Positions 28,201 to 33,808 of a stretch of 38,572 nucleotides of DNA are shown here, piece after piece. Location: positions 1 to 38,572 of IMG/VR virus record IMGVR_UViG_3300025853_000247. One strand, 5' to 3'. This DNA is from a virus. Made by a program: the position numbers and the translations under genes. Under the pieces are notes generated by a model. It saw only the letters and a program-made list of their open reading frames with translations, searched no databases and was not told where the DNA came from. Position 1 is the stretch's first letter; every line of letters starts with the position of its first letter.

Positions 28201-29703
28201 TATGATGGAAATAGATTTAGAACTGCCAATGACAGGATTCAAAGTTATTACGTAGCCGAAACCGGCCAACCTGGAAAAGATTTTGGACTATTACAGACAG
28301 GTATAGACTATCCTGGAGTCGGCGTCGAAGGCCCATTATTTACTGATGCGGGCGGCTTCGATATTGGAAACTTTGATTCGAGTGCTTTTGATGCTCTGCA
28401 AATTGATGCAGACGGTACTTATATTATAAGTGAAACCATACTAGATACTACGATTACAAGTGATTATACCGACACTAGTTTAGGAACTAAACCAGAAGAT
28501 ATTCTGGTAGACGGTGGTCCTTACATCAGTGAACAAGTTTTAGAATGGCAGGCCAATACTTATTATCCCCGAGGTACAGTAATTAAGAATGACGGTGCTT
28601 ACTACATATCTAATGTAGGAATAACAACAGGTAGTTCTTTTAGTATAGACAACTTAATGTTATACCCATTAAATCCATACAGTGCATTTGGTTCTCATGC
28701 TCCAGAGGAATTAATACCTGGGCGTGTATTTGATACCTTAGACCTAACAGTATATACACTAGCAGTGGGCGGCACAACTTCCGGGTATCAAACCTGGGTT
28801 AATGCAACTGCTTACAGTGTGGCAAACATACAAGTTGTGGATGGTGGCCTGGGATATGACAGCAATGTCGCTAACATTTCAGTAATTGTAGAAGGTAGCG
28901 GCGGAGCAACAGCCACTGTGGGTAGTGTTGACGCTAATGGTGCAATTACTTCAATTTCCATTATAACTCCAGGATCAGTTTATAAGTCACAACCGAATGT
29001 GACAATTACCGGCGCAAATACTAGTCCGGCACGTGCATTTGCAAGACTAAGTCAAAGCGATTACACAACATTTGAGTTTAGGATGTTTAAAGATATGAAT
29101 GACAATTATTCATATTATCGTCTTGATTGTGATGCAACTGTAACGCTGACCAATGCCTTAACTATTACCAGTAATACAATAAGTGTAAGTGACAGTAGCA
29201 AACTAGCAAATCCTGTACCATACGGAGCAAATCCTGGCGTGATTATAGTTAACGGTGAACGCATAACTTACTATCAAAAAGACGACAGTACAAATACTTT
29301 GAGCCAAATTCGCCGCGGAACATGGGGTACAGGAGCAAATGCCCATGCAAATGGCAGTGTTGTTACAGATATTAGCATAAGAGAACAAATTCCCTATACT
29401 GAGCACAGTTTTGTCTCTAACCTGTCAGGTAATGTGTTAACTACAGCCGGAATTGGATACGAATTAATTCCAAGTATCACATACATGCAAAGTACGCTTA
29501 TATATGCTCGCGGCCAAGGCCCAGAAGACATTGCTACAGAAGACCCATTTAGCGGCAATACTCCTGCGAACTTACTGATAACAGAAGTAAGTGAAGACGT
29601 TATAACAACTTCAGGCGGCGGCGCTCCAACAGCAACCAGTGAACAGGGTATGTACGTGGGACGTAATGCACAGACTGTGTTCATCCTGGAAGGCGCATGC
29701 TAA
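16282..29703 (+). CDS. gp7: Giant baseplate wedge protein, gp7-like, 4473 residues
   Basis: An unbroken reading frame 13.4 kb long directly after gp6, the place of the wedge initiator gp7. The N-terminus (MAITKTLPFLPSVFQTETND onward) and the block near 3520-3660 (YTKQSDNTWLLTDVQSYRTS, VQKIDGLNQPQIYF) are of the type found in marine T4-like gp7 proteins. Added modules: a YHYH-type domain about 575-690 (YHYND 611-615, LGYAIDGYPIYGPYGY 645-660); an acidic loop DINGDQDADG 1771-1780; a chitin-binding-like W/Y motif at W2125; seven FG-GAP-like blades starting at F2538, 2592, 2645, 2760, 2882, 3030 and 3126; two paired GGSGY repeats from 3843 and 4187; and two more W/Y modules at W3935 and W4089. 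T4 gp7 has 1032 residues, so most of this protein is extra surface, likely contacting fibres or the host. The gp7 identity is by position and resemblance; the module calls are by eye. Confidence 0.75.
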   Translation: MAITKTLPFLPSVFQTETNDKFLSTTLDQLVTEPNLVPINGYVGRKFTPGWSGIESYVREPSGVRADYQLEPTTVVKNAADADSVEFYNTYPELLQKIQELGGNVADQDRLFTSQFYTYDPKIDYDKFVNYSQYYWLPAGPDSVTVSATNIATSRTYYVYPEDNINVYRFSSESNVGNPDIIVVREGTYQFVVNQPGKKFYIQTEPGLSGRQTNNNNLSSREIEGVTNNGDDVGTITFNVPISTAQDNFLNATNVADVGFVTNLKYSQIDQQLLSTVAALGGIDGVTANTLLDGQSLVFGTYYSDSADWDSGSGPVSAGLRYGVWDITLTPSGGDYLISLSSGTAIPTGNKVTILSGLNYGNTEWYKNTSGYLSQVPVITAPFDTLYYQDSEDAEQYGRIQILSAVTKTIDVNTDIIGRKNYISPNKITFTNGLKIKFDNTVTPEVYRNNEYYVEGVGDSITLTPVEWLSVFYSSSQENFSPVVRFVGTTTYANLNQSRTQLSIESNVDPYTANISTDYASSGENRNNIFSSNLSFQFPYRGGFNTVGDNADNLFRTGTIGMSLVGIPFYGPTNEAYIEGKNATSWHYNSPYVKINGQDTYGGYPDSNGIYHYNDSTFITANAWGNVAGLGSNLYVETDGHSTLLGYAIDGYPIYGPYGYSNPMDKDSGAVLMVSSYQADDGASYRPLSKLVTVTANNTSGSNITLNSTFELEPGMRLTFSSNASITTPDEYWIVAAGQQSSVGLPNNNLGLNQIQLNKDLIIYANTDIQFGFPSGSFIEDYTYQEGLGSLDRFNGRYCVTPDYPNGTYAYFSTQDTTGVPTYPYFVGQNFYGSLDISDINQLTEPDYITIDRSSRDQNPWSRRNRWFHKEVLAQTASYNGTSLISLDTYQRAQRPIVEFIPNLQLTNFGNLALIPVDIFDTTITQPFSAVEGVTGIFLDGVRIVDGMRIIFANDIDPLTRNRIYVVRYVDQDGIPSTAPILTLKLIVAYDGIPDPGETVSVLNGVSNGGKSYWFNGGQWVEGQVKTGLNVAPLFDIFDEDGNSFTDRDIYPSVNTATTFDGTKLFSYREGTGTDDSVLGFPLSYRSLNNQGDIEFVNNFDVDTFGYTTDGVTEVIKNISLGYIHRNNVDGTTTKLTCWNTVVENTKQYQIFSYEFDGINNDFSFDIAPSQNTAIPNLQVLVNFKNLQQTQYQVEVRPNNQRSISINNNLLKSGDKIDIKVYSTQVSSLGYFQVPDNLNFNVQNEVVSYPTLGQIRNHVGKLVRSSTQFIGGYPGTSNLQDLNLTAYPGEILQQSSPISYASMFLVDKDFNFVNSIYNAQQEYTRFKNKFLSIATSTNQIDYNDPVSGVNYILKEINKVKNDTFPWFYSDMVPYGDNVNVISYTVFDQLQTNYEITTTFSLSTLSNQAILVYLNGVQLLNGYDYTFLASGPGIALSSNLSRSVGDTLKIYEYRNTDGNYIPETPTKLGLYPKFKPELVADSTYRTPIYVIVGHDGSRTPAFNDFRDTYLLELEKRIYNNIKQEYNEDQLSIYNSMPGKFRTNDYSLTTYNRIISRSFLYWAGQNKVDYSTNTTYNSEDPFTWNYRTAKDSDGVFLPGSWRACYEYFYDTVRPHTNPWEMLGFSERPDWWVSTYGPAPYTSGNTILWTDLKNGYIAGGSRQGYDTTFARSTLLSIIPVDAQGNLRSPIEILTNNYDISNMDENWSVGNWGPGEYAWRTSSDWPYAQQIVMALTKPAQYFALGIQKNKYVYSSVINQYTVTDTNYRLTPSDVDINGDQDADGSIIRSAGYLNWINDYQVSNGVLTKTKLNRYLHDYKINLAYRMASFSDKKLLKVLADQNSPSSVNSSVIIPDEDYELILGKSTPLSKIKYSAVVIKKVATGFEINGYDRSNPVFNIVAPNIDNESDVITVLDRQVQYFTKFRNYRLTIPYGTVLTTIQDVANFIAGYERFLLLQGFSFDYFDEDLGQIRNWQLSTKEFIFWTQQGWPVNSVIVLSPFAERAKIRTRNAFVEAIENSYYGTKVMDQNFRILDNDTYTVRRDPQQFYLEIDDINNNNSRLIGYIECNLIQIENVLIFNNTTQFNDIIYNPQSGERQYKLKLIGQKTGEWTGSLYAPGYIYNEPGVPEWRQNKDYLKGDLVEYKTFYYAAKENVPGSVEFNFTDWNPVDKDAIKTGLLKNFSFNAGQFTDFYDTNKVNIESEDDQLGFGLIGFRSRSYLSNFGVNDASQVKLYQGYIKQKGTRNAINSLAQVSQDPYTPTVGVDVNEQWAFRVGSYGALETNQEVEIVLDESYFLSNPTSLTVNPNNSITYSSIYTRPDDLYRTTTIPFSSPFLLTRTDNTPRTDDILTAGFPNIEDVDYTLFNLNDLSTLNANINQIGSGTTIWAAVDFNKDWNVYYVTSIHASVIEIGNALNGRVSCLTSGFHNLSKNDVIVLQNAEQFSGFYKVLEVNGLNSFTIETDLDLNGFSGASVDAPAYKLQSLRYDYATQINSWTPIDGWAVNSKIWINKNTIDSEWGVYNKTEPWSANVSLPQSQYFTNGLFGSSLKISTDNNFVIVGQPGYNGNIGSAVNYKKSGSGSLSLDRTITGSSSNLRSFGFSLESQNNVVAVGAPDSGTNGEGYTYIYTRDFTGALALNQILSASNVDTRKFGYSVAMSSDYQWLYVGAPDTDQVIVYGWDSSVEEEVDTLTGDGSTSFTLTFDPAGTELVTVSNTTTEFVPYRDFTVSTFGITFTANTSVDTYVVRQLGPGYREITTISGTANTSFGFSVATSTEGAQVVVGAPTSNVTVGNTSLQSAGTISVYDRSIEKFVAISGQTDFGGVRNPVSITKVYIGSELQVNGIDYIFSGAICQFVVAPGAGKIITIETDEFNQVEETAADSPLAENQFGYSVDLCSYNCSIYAGAPYYSSNEAAGKFQTGAVYRLLNQGRIYGNITGEVQNPTVTSADSIRLNDYEVIFTGSSLTQVVSDINNKQVPGVTASNANGYLSIVSSGTISTDKLRVLPGTGSALTDLGLDVFPQTEIILNPTNFAFDQFGQRVLIDNTSERLAIGSTEAITIADTTFDLATFETIFDANGTRFKDEVDSGAVWIFNLLSDSRENIDNPSQFAYVQQLKPSNITSPDFNITEGMKFGSAFDLQNQKIYVGAKNESTFETNAGAVALFVNPDNLYGWDLYRYEEAKIDTTALIKSYTYSAENQLIIDNLDFIDPVKGKILGVAEQDITYKVDYDPAVYNNGTLDTVSIDPEFYWTDKRVGQVWWDLSTVRFLDYEQGSVLYRTTNWGRVFPGSSIDVYEWVESDYPPSRYVETGGDGEPKYPDNSAYTTISYVDPQSNTTLVRYYYWVKNKTNVTANLFGRTIPTTSIAGYISDPKSSLIPYYAAIRPDSVSLYNVQNKTVGRDTIFHLSYKTADNTAIIHSEYALVSETGGNENLIPNSIYNKLVDSLAGLDKFGNPVPDPALGVQERYGIDIRPRQSMYIERESAVKTFVTFVNSVFAKYLMSEGYNLSLLNGSVLTAGGNGETIPDSNSGAYNLTVDTYDELTYINIIIQPVGYKVLVLNDRTVSNLWTIYTKQSDNTWLLTDVQSYRTSDYWQYIDWYAPGFTAKTVPNYTINTFADLSTLTQLRSKDIVKVLNNGQNQWVLLQIFPNVVTTVGVENGTIKFLDSLWDLPNNAMSYDNDLFDGARYDQNPSLEIRQLIQAVKQDLFVNELGPDFLELFFALIYKALQEQKSLDWVFKTSLVDIVQKIDGLNQPQIYFKDDTDFYLDYIEEVKPYHTKVREFIVDYQGNDNWTGYTTDFDVPSYYDPVFQQYRSPTSDYAQDINARNNLLQYKDWRDNYQYYIEEITVANGGSGYTSTPNVTVTGSNIGNDAVARALITNGAVTRIEVLYPGSNYVLQPNITISGGSGSGATAYAIVKNDVTRKLKTTLAYDRITYGSEVLVWTANTSYSAGNIITYSNVAYQATTSFTSGSTFSGTNLELYDGNRFRTANDRIQSYYVAETGQPGKDFGLLQTGIDYPGVGVEGPLFTDAGGFDIGNFDSSAFDALQIDADGTYIISETILDTTITSDYTDTSLGTKPEDILVDGGPYISEQVLEWQANTYYPRGTVIKNDGAYYISNVGITTGSSFSIDNLMLYPLNPYSAFGSHAPEELIPGRVFDTLDLTVYTLAVGGTTSGYQTWVNATAYSVANIQVVDGGLGYDSNVANISVIVEGSGGATATVGSVDANGAITSISIITPGSVYKSQPNVTITGANTSPARAFARLSQSDYTTFEFRMFKDMNDNYSYYRLDCDATVTLTNALTITSNTISVSDSSKLANPVPYGANPGVIIVNGERITYYQKDDSTNTLSQIRRGTWGTGANAHANGSVVTDISIREQIPYTEHSFVSNLSGNVLTTAGIGYELIPSITYMQSTLIYARGQGPEDIATEDPFSGNTPANLLITEVSEDVITTSGGGAPTATSEQGMYVGRNAQTVFILEGAC

Positions 29704-29710
29704 AAAACAC

Positions 29711-29718
29711 TATAAATA
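29711..29718 (+). promoter_or_regulatory. T4-type late promoter of the first fibre gene
   Basis: A perfect TATAAATA, 18 nt before the ATG at 29737. GAACGGTAT follows, the variant of the shared late leader motif also seen at 32311. Confidence 0.8.
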
Positions 29719-29736
29719 TATGAACGGTATACAAAA

Positions 29737-31524
29737 ATGGCAGTAAAAATTTCAGAATTACCTAGTTTAGGATCAGCAAGTTTAAACACGTATGAAAGCG
29801 TAGTTCCTGTTGTAGCGAATACAGGGTCAGAAAATGTCACCTATAACACTACAATGGCCAATGTTAAAATTTTTGTTGAACAAGGCGATTTTGACGCAAC
29901 TGGCAACATCAGTTTCCTTAATGGTAATATCATCGACGGAGCATTGACGCTAACTGGGGGTATAACTTCTGGAGGAGATATATCTGCCGGTAATGCTTCG
30001 CTTACCTCTGTTACCACTACAGGAGCAAGCCAAATTGGCTCCAACTTAGTTGTTCTTGGAAACCTAGTAGTTTCGGGCAACGTAGATTATGTGGGTGTAA
30101 ACAATGTTATTACCAGCGATAACATCTTAGAGTTACACGTTGCCAATACTGCCAACATCAGTGAGCCTTGGACTTTTGATGATGGCAAGGACATCGGCAT
30201 TCGCTTTCACTGGTATAGCTCACAGAATGAAAACGCTGCACTAGTTTTTAGTCATGACGAACGTTATTTAGAATGGTATGACAGCGGTTCACTTGGTACA
30301 GATACTTTTACTGGTAACAGTTATGGTACATTTAAAGCAGGCGGTATTATCTTAGCTAACGTTACTCCTACAACCGGTAACGGAACAGGCACACTACAAA
30401 GCCATGGAGGTGCTTCTGTTACAGGTAACCTGTGGGTAGGTGGTTGGGGAAATATTGTTGGAAGAATTGATACTCAAGGTAATATCACTACAACTGGAAA
30501 TATAAATGCATCCAGCGGTGATCTTAGACTGAACGGCGCAAATGTTATTAGTGGCGCTGCAACATTTACTGGAAATATCGATACTACAGGCAACCTAACA
30601 TTCTTTAATGGTAATATTGTAAACGGTAAAATGATTCTTACAAATATTACAGGCGGCGTTTACACAACAGGAAATATCTTTACAGATGCTAGAATGTCAA
30701 CTGGCAATCTGGGAGTAAATTCGTATATTACCGTTGGAACAACAGCAGTGGTAGGTGCTAATGCAACTGTAAATCAACTTACAGTAAATAGCACAGCAAC
30801 CGTTGGTAGTACGCTAGGAGTAACTGGCAATATCAGAACTGGTGCTGGTGCTACTGTTGTTGGTAGTGCAACAGTTGGTACTACTTTCTATGTTGGCGGT
30901 GCAGCGTTATTTAATTCAACAATACAAGGCGCCAGCATACAAAACACTCCAATTGGAACAGTAACTCACGCATCCGGTAAGTTTACTACTTTAACAACTA
31001 CAAGTGATAACCTACTAGGGGGTGACTTACAGGTTACTGGTAATATAACACCGACTGCAAATGCAACTTACGATATAGGAAATGTTACTTACAGATGGGC
31101 TAATATTTGGGCATCAGGAACTGTAACTGCCAATGCAACATATGCATTATACGCTGACTTGGCTGAGATGTATGTACCGGATCAATATTACGATCCAGGT
31201 ACAGTAGTTGTGTTTGGTGGCGAGCAAGAAATTACAGTTACTGACCAGCAAGGTGATACTAGAGTTGCAGGCGCTATTTCTACACAGCCTGCTTATGTTA
31301 TGAACGAAGCGCAAGAAAACGGCGTGCCGCTTGCTCTCCGAGGCAAAGTTCCAGTCAAAGTAGTAGGTTCAGTGAACAAAGGCGATTTATTAATTACTAG
31401 CAACAGTGCAGGTTACGCCACTGCTGCTAAATGGTACAAGCCAGATTCCAATGCAGTTTTTGCTAAGAGTTTAGAGCGGGATGATAGCGAAGGACCAAGA
31501 GTAATATGGGCAGTTATACTATGA
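29737..31524 (+). CDS. Tail fibre / virion surface protein with conserved C-terminal domain
   Basis: A 595-residue structural protein. The N-terminus MAVKISELPSL is a common anchoring module of phage tail proteins. The middle (about 55-460) is made of short repeats rich in G, N, T and V (TGNI, NGNI, VGTT patterns), as in beta-helical fibre shafts. An inserted globular part at about 125-200 contains GIRFHWYSSQNENAALVFS. The C-terminal domain (472-595) starts YADLAEMY and contains PGTVVVFGG, GAISTQPAYVMN and GKVPVKVVGSVNKGDLL. The same domain closes the 490-residue protein downstream. It resembles the Peptidase_G2 / autoproteolytic chaperone type at the ends of trimeric fibres, but no cleavage residue can be assigned. 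It has its own late promoter and overlaps the next small gene by ATGA. Confidence 0.75.
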   Translation: MAVKISELPSLGSASLNTYESVVPVVANTGSENVTYNTTMANVKIFVEQGDFDATGNISFLNGNIIDGALTLTGGITSGGDISAGNASLTSVTTTGASQIGSNLVVLGNLVVSGNVDYVGVNNVITSDNILELHVANTANISEPWTFDDGKDIGIRFHWYSSQNENAALVFSHDERYLEWYDSGSLGTDTFTGNSYGTFKAGGIILANVTPTTGNGTGTLQSHGGASVTGNLWVGGWGNIVGRIDTQGNITTTGNINASSGDLRLNGANVISGAATFTGNIDTTGNLTFFNGNIVNGKMILTNITGGVYTTGNIFTDARMSTGNLGVNSYITVGTTAVVGANATVNQLTVNSTATVGSTLGVTGNIRTGAGATVVGSATVGTTFYVGGAALFNSTIQGASIQNTPIGTVTHASGKFTTLTTTSDNLLGGDLQVTGNITPTANATYDIGNVTYRWANIWASGTVTANATYALYADLAEMYVPDQYYDPGTVVVFGGEQEITVTDQQGDTRVAGAISTQPAYVMNEAQENGVPLALRGKVPVKVVGSVNKGDLLITSNSAGYATAAKWYKPDSNAVFAKSLERDDSEGPRVIWAVIL

Positions 31525-31685
31525 TAAATAACAATACAGATTCTACTGAGTTTATATCTGACGAGCCGGAACCCAAAAGAGTCAGCGAAGAACGCCCAAA
31601 TGAATCAACAGGAATCTATGTTCGTGGTTTTTTAAAAATTACAGACCCCGAAACTGGCAAAGTAATTGTAGAAACAGGAAGTTAA
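31521..31685 (+). CDS. 54-residue protein similar to the N-terminus of the next gene
   Basis: A small gene tightly fitted between two virion genes: its ATG overlaps the stop of the fibre gene (ATGA, 31521-31524) and its TAA shares a base with the next ATG (31683-31685). The first half is acidic and polar. The second half, YVRGFLKITDPETGKVIVE, resembles residues 12-32 of the following 201-residue protein (MVQGHVKIWDPLTQEIFID), sharing the G-x-x-K-I-x-D-P-x-T pattern. Exact packing on both sides and sense codon use like the neighbours support it as real. It may be a small virion part or assembly partner; function unknown. Confidence 0.7.
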   Translation: MINNNTDSTEFISDEPEPKRVSEERPNESTGIYVRGFLKITDPETGKVIVETGS

Positions 31686-32290
31686 TGGATCATAAAATGT
31701 TAGATAACGCAAAAGCAATGGTACAAGGACACGTTAAAATTTGGGATCCATTAACCCAGGAAATTTTTATTGACAAACCAAATGCCATTCACTATGAAAA
31801 TATGAGCGAAGCACTGGCAACCGCTGTGGCTAATAAAGGCACACAATATATTCAAAATATGGTGTTTGGTAATGGAGCCACAGTAGTAGATACAACAGGT
31901 GTGATTACTTACTTGCCGCCCAATACATACGGTCAAGGTGCAACACTTTATAATGAAACTTACAGCAAAATTGTAGACAATACTAGCGCATTAAACTTAG
32001 ATCCCAATAGGAATTATATTGAAATTAGACACACACCAGGTCTAATTTATACAGATATCTTTGTAAGTTGTTTGTTGGATTATGCTGAGCCTGCAGGACA
32101 ACAAGCGTTTGATAATAGTGCCACTATGCAGGGAACATATGTTTTTGATGAATTAGGTTTAGAAAGTGCAGATGGTAAACTATTAACTCACGTTATCTTC
32201 CACCCTGTTCAAAAAGCACTTAATAGGCTGATTCAAATTGATTACACAGTTAGAATACAAACACTAACAAACCTAAGTTCTAACTTATAA
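31685..32290 (+). CDS. Virion structural protein, unknown role
   Basis: A 201-residue protein in the middle of the fibre cluster, of a type often annotated only as structural in marine T4-like phages. An N-terminal beta-hairpin-like segment (GHVKIWDPLTQEIFIDKPNA, 15-34) is followed by a helix (YENMSEALATAVANKGTQYI) and a mainly beta region. The C-terminus (THVIFHPVQKALNRLIQIDY) looks like a strand-helix-strand closure. No enzyme motif is visible. It starts at ATG directly on the stop of the 54-residue gene and is followed by a late promoter for the next fibre gene, so it probably belongs to the transcript from 29711. A baseplate-fibre connector is one possibility; no firm assignment. Confidence 0.65.
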   Translation: MDHKMLDNAKAMVQGHVKIWDPLTQEIFIDKPNAIHYENMSEALATAVANKGTQYIQNMVFGNGATVVDTTGVITYLPPNTYGQGATLYNETYSKIVDNTSALNLDPNRNYIEIRHTPGLIYTDIFVSCLLDYAEPAGQQAFDNSATMQGTYVFDELGLESADGKLLTHVIFHPVQKALNRLIQIDYTVRIQTLTNLSSNL

Positions 32291-32295
32291 TAGGA

Positions 32296-32303
32296 AATAA
32301 ATA
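32296..32303 (+). promoter_or_regulatory. T4-type late promoter of the second fibre gene
   Basis: AATAAATA, 20 nt before the ATG at 32324, followed by AGAACGGTAC, almost the same leader as at 29719-29731. Confidence 0.65.
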
Positions 32304-32323
32304 TTAAGAACGGTACGTAAAAA

Positions 32324-33796
32324 ATGGCATATACAATTAGATTAACAAACGGTTCTACTTTAACCACAATTGCTGATGGTACAGTTAATACTACCAGCAG
32401 CGATTTGACTTTGGTAGGAAAAAACTATGCAGGTTATGGAGCCTTTCTAAATGAAAACTATGTCCATTTACTAGAAAATTTTAGTAGAGGTACTGCCCCA
32501 ACAACCCCACTAGCAGGACAAATATGGTGGGATACCGCCGGAAACCTTAAAGTATACACCGGAACTGCATGGAAAACTTTGAGCAGTATTACAAGCACCT
32601 CAGTAGAACCAACTTCTGCATCTACTGGCAACAGTTGGTGGGATACAACAAACGAACAATTATATATTTGGAATGGTACAAGTTGGACATTGGTCGGCCC
32701 TGCATTTAGTAGTAACACTGGTACCAGTGGTACAATTGTAGGTACAATTACAGATACTGGTAACGTCAATCACGTTGCTGTAAACGTTTACGTTGCTAGT
32801 GATTTAGTAACTATTATAAGCAAGGACTCGACTCCTTATACTCCACAAACAACAATTACAGGTTTTACAACTATTAAACCTGGTTTTAACTTAGTATCTA
32901 ATACAGTTATTCCAAATATTGCATACTATGGAACTGCAGACAATGCAAATAATTTAGGATTTGTAGCAGCAAGCAACTATGCACGGACGGATATAGCAGA
33001 AACTTTTGACAGTACAGTTACTATTGCTGACAACAACGGTTTAACAGTCGGACAATTCAATAATTACACTGCCAGTGTTTCTAGTAATGTAGTTCAATTG
33101 ACTAACAACATTAATAATGCTAACGTAGCAATACGTGCAAATGTAGGAGGTTTATTAACTTCGGCAGTCCTTGTAGTTGGTGCATCGGGAAGAGTAGTTT
33201 TCAGTAATGCAATCTCGGTTACTGGAAACGCTACAGTAAGTAATTATTTGTTAGCAACTCAAGGCGAAAATGCTACCAGTAACGTTACAGGTGCTATCCG
33301 TGTAACAGGTGGTATTGGACTAACAGGAAACATTTATACTAGCGGCAATATTACCGCAGTTGGCAACGTAACTGGTAGTTACTTTGTTGGTACTGCAATT
33401 ACTGCACAATACGCTGACTTGGCAGAACGTTTTGAAGCAGACCGAGATTATCCTCCAGGAACGGTGGTAATGATTGGTGGCGAAAAAGAAATTACGCAAT
33501 GTGATACTGTAAACTGCGAAAATGTATTAGGTGTTATTAGTACTGAACCTGCTTACTTGATGAATAGTTTAAATGGCACAGAACAGGTTAAAATTGCACC
33601 ACCAGTTGCTATGGTAGGTCGTGTGCCTGTGCGTACAGTTGGCAGAGTGCAAAAAGGTGACCGTTTAGTAAGCGCAGGAAATGGCTGTGCTCGATCTGCA
33701 AATGCTGACCACGGTGCTGTTATCGGCAGAGCACTTGAAAACAAAGATATGGATGACGAGGCATTGCTTGAAGCCATCGTCAAGGTAAATATATAA
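32324..33796 (+). CDS. Tail fibre / virion protein with WWDT repeats and shared C-terminal domain
   Basis: A 490-residue structural protein. The N-terminal domain (IRLTNGSTLTTIADGTVNTT, then YGAFLNENYVHLLENF) is a widespread attachment module of marine phage virion proteins. It is followed by two copies of a W-rich repeat, AGQIWWDTAGNLKVYTGTAW (about 64-84) and NSWWDTTNEQLYIWNGTSW (about 102-120). The middle carries TGNI/VTGG fibre-type repeats. The C-terminal domain (363-490) starts YADLAERFEADRDYPPGTV and is homologous to that of the 595-residue protein. At the DNA level 15 bases at its start are identical (31149-31163 and 33409-33423). The two fibres may be built with the same tip or chaperone domain. 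Own late promoter at 32296. Confidence 0.75.
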   Translation: MAYTIRLTNGSTLTTIADGTVNTTSSDLTLVGKNYAGYGAFLNENYVHLLENFSRGTAPTTPLAGQIWWDTAGNLKVYTGTAWKTLSSITSTSVEPTSASTGNSWWDTTNEQLYIWNGTSWTLVGPAFSSNTGTSGTIVGTITDTGNVNHVAVNVYVASDLVTIISKDSTPYTPQTTITGFTTIKPGFNLVSNTVIPNIAYYGTADNANNLGFVAASNYARTDIAETFDSTVTIADNNGLTVGQFNNYTASVSSNVVQLTNNINNANVAIRANVGGLLTSAVLVVGASGRVVFSNAISVTGNATVSNYLLATQGENATSNVTGAIRVTGGIGLTGNIYTSGNITAVGNVTGSYFVGTAITAQYADLAERFEADRDYPPGTVVMIGGEKEITQCDTVNCENVLGVISTEPAYLMNSLNGTEQVKIAPPVAMVGRVPVRTVGRVQKGDRLVSAGNGCARSANADHGAVIGRALENKDMDDEALLEAIVKVNI

Positions 33797-33808
33797 AAGG
33801 ATTAGAAC

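Noticed and set aside
29840-31100. Repetitive TGNI/VGTT stretches as a DNA repeat array
   Set aside because: Repeats are at protein level in the fibre shaft; the underlying DNA is not a regular tandem or CRISPR-like array.
31523-31530. GATAAATA late-promoter box at the end of the first fibre gene
   Set aside because: It is made of the first codons of the 54-residue gene, lacks the CGGWA leader seen at other late promoters, and a start here would remove that gene's ATG. Probably chance.
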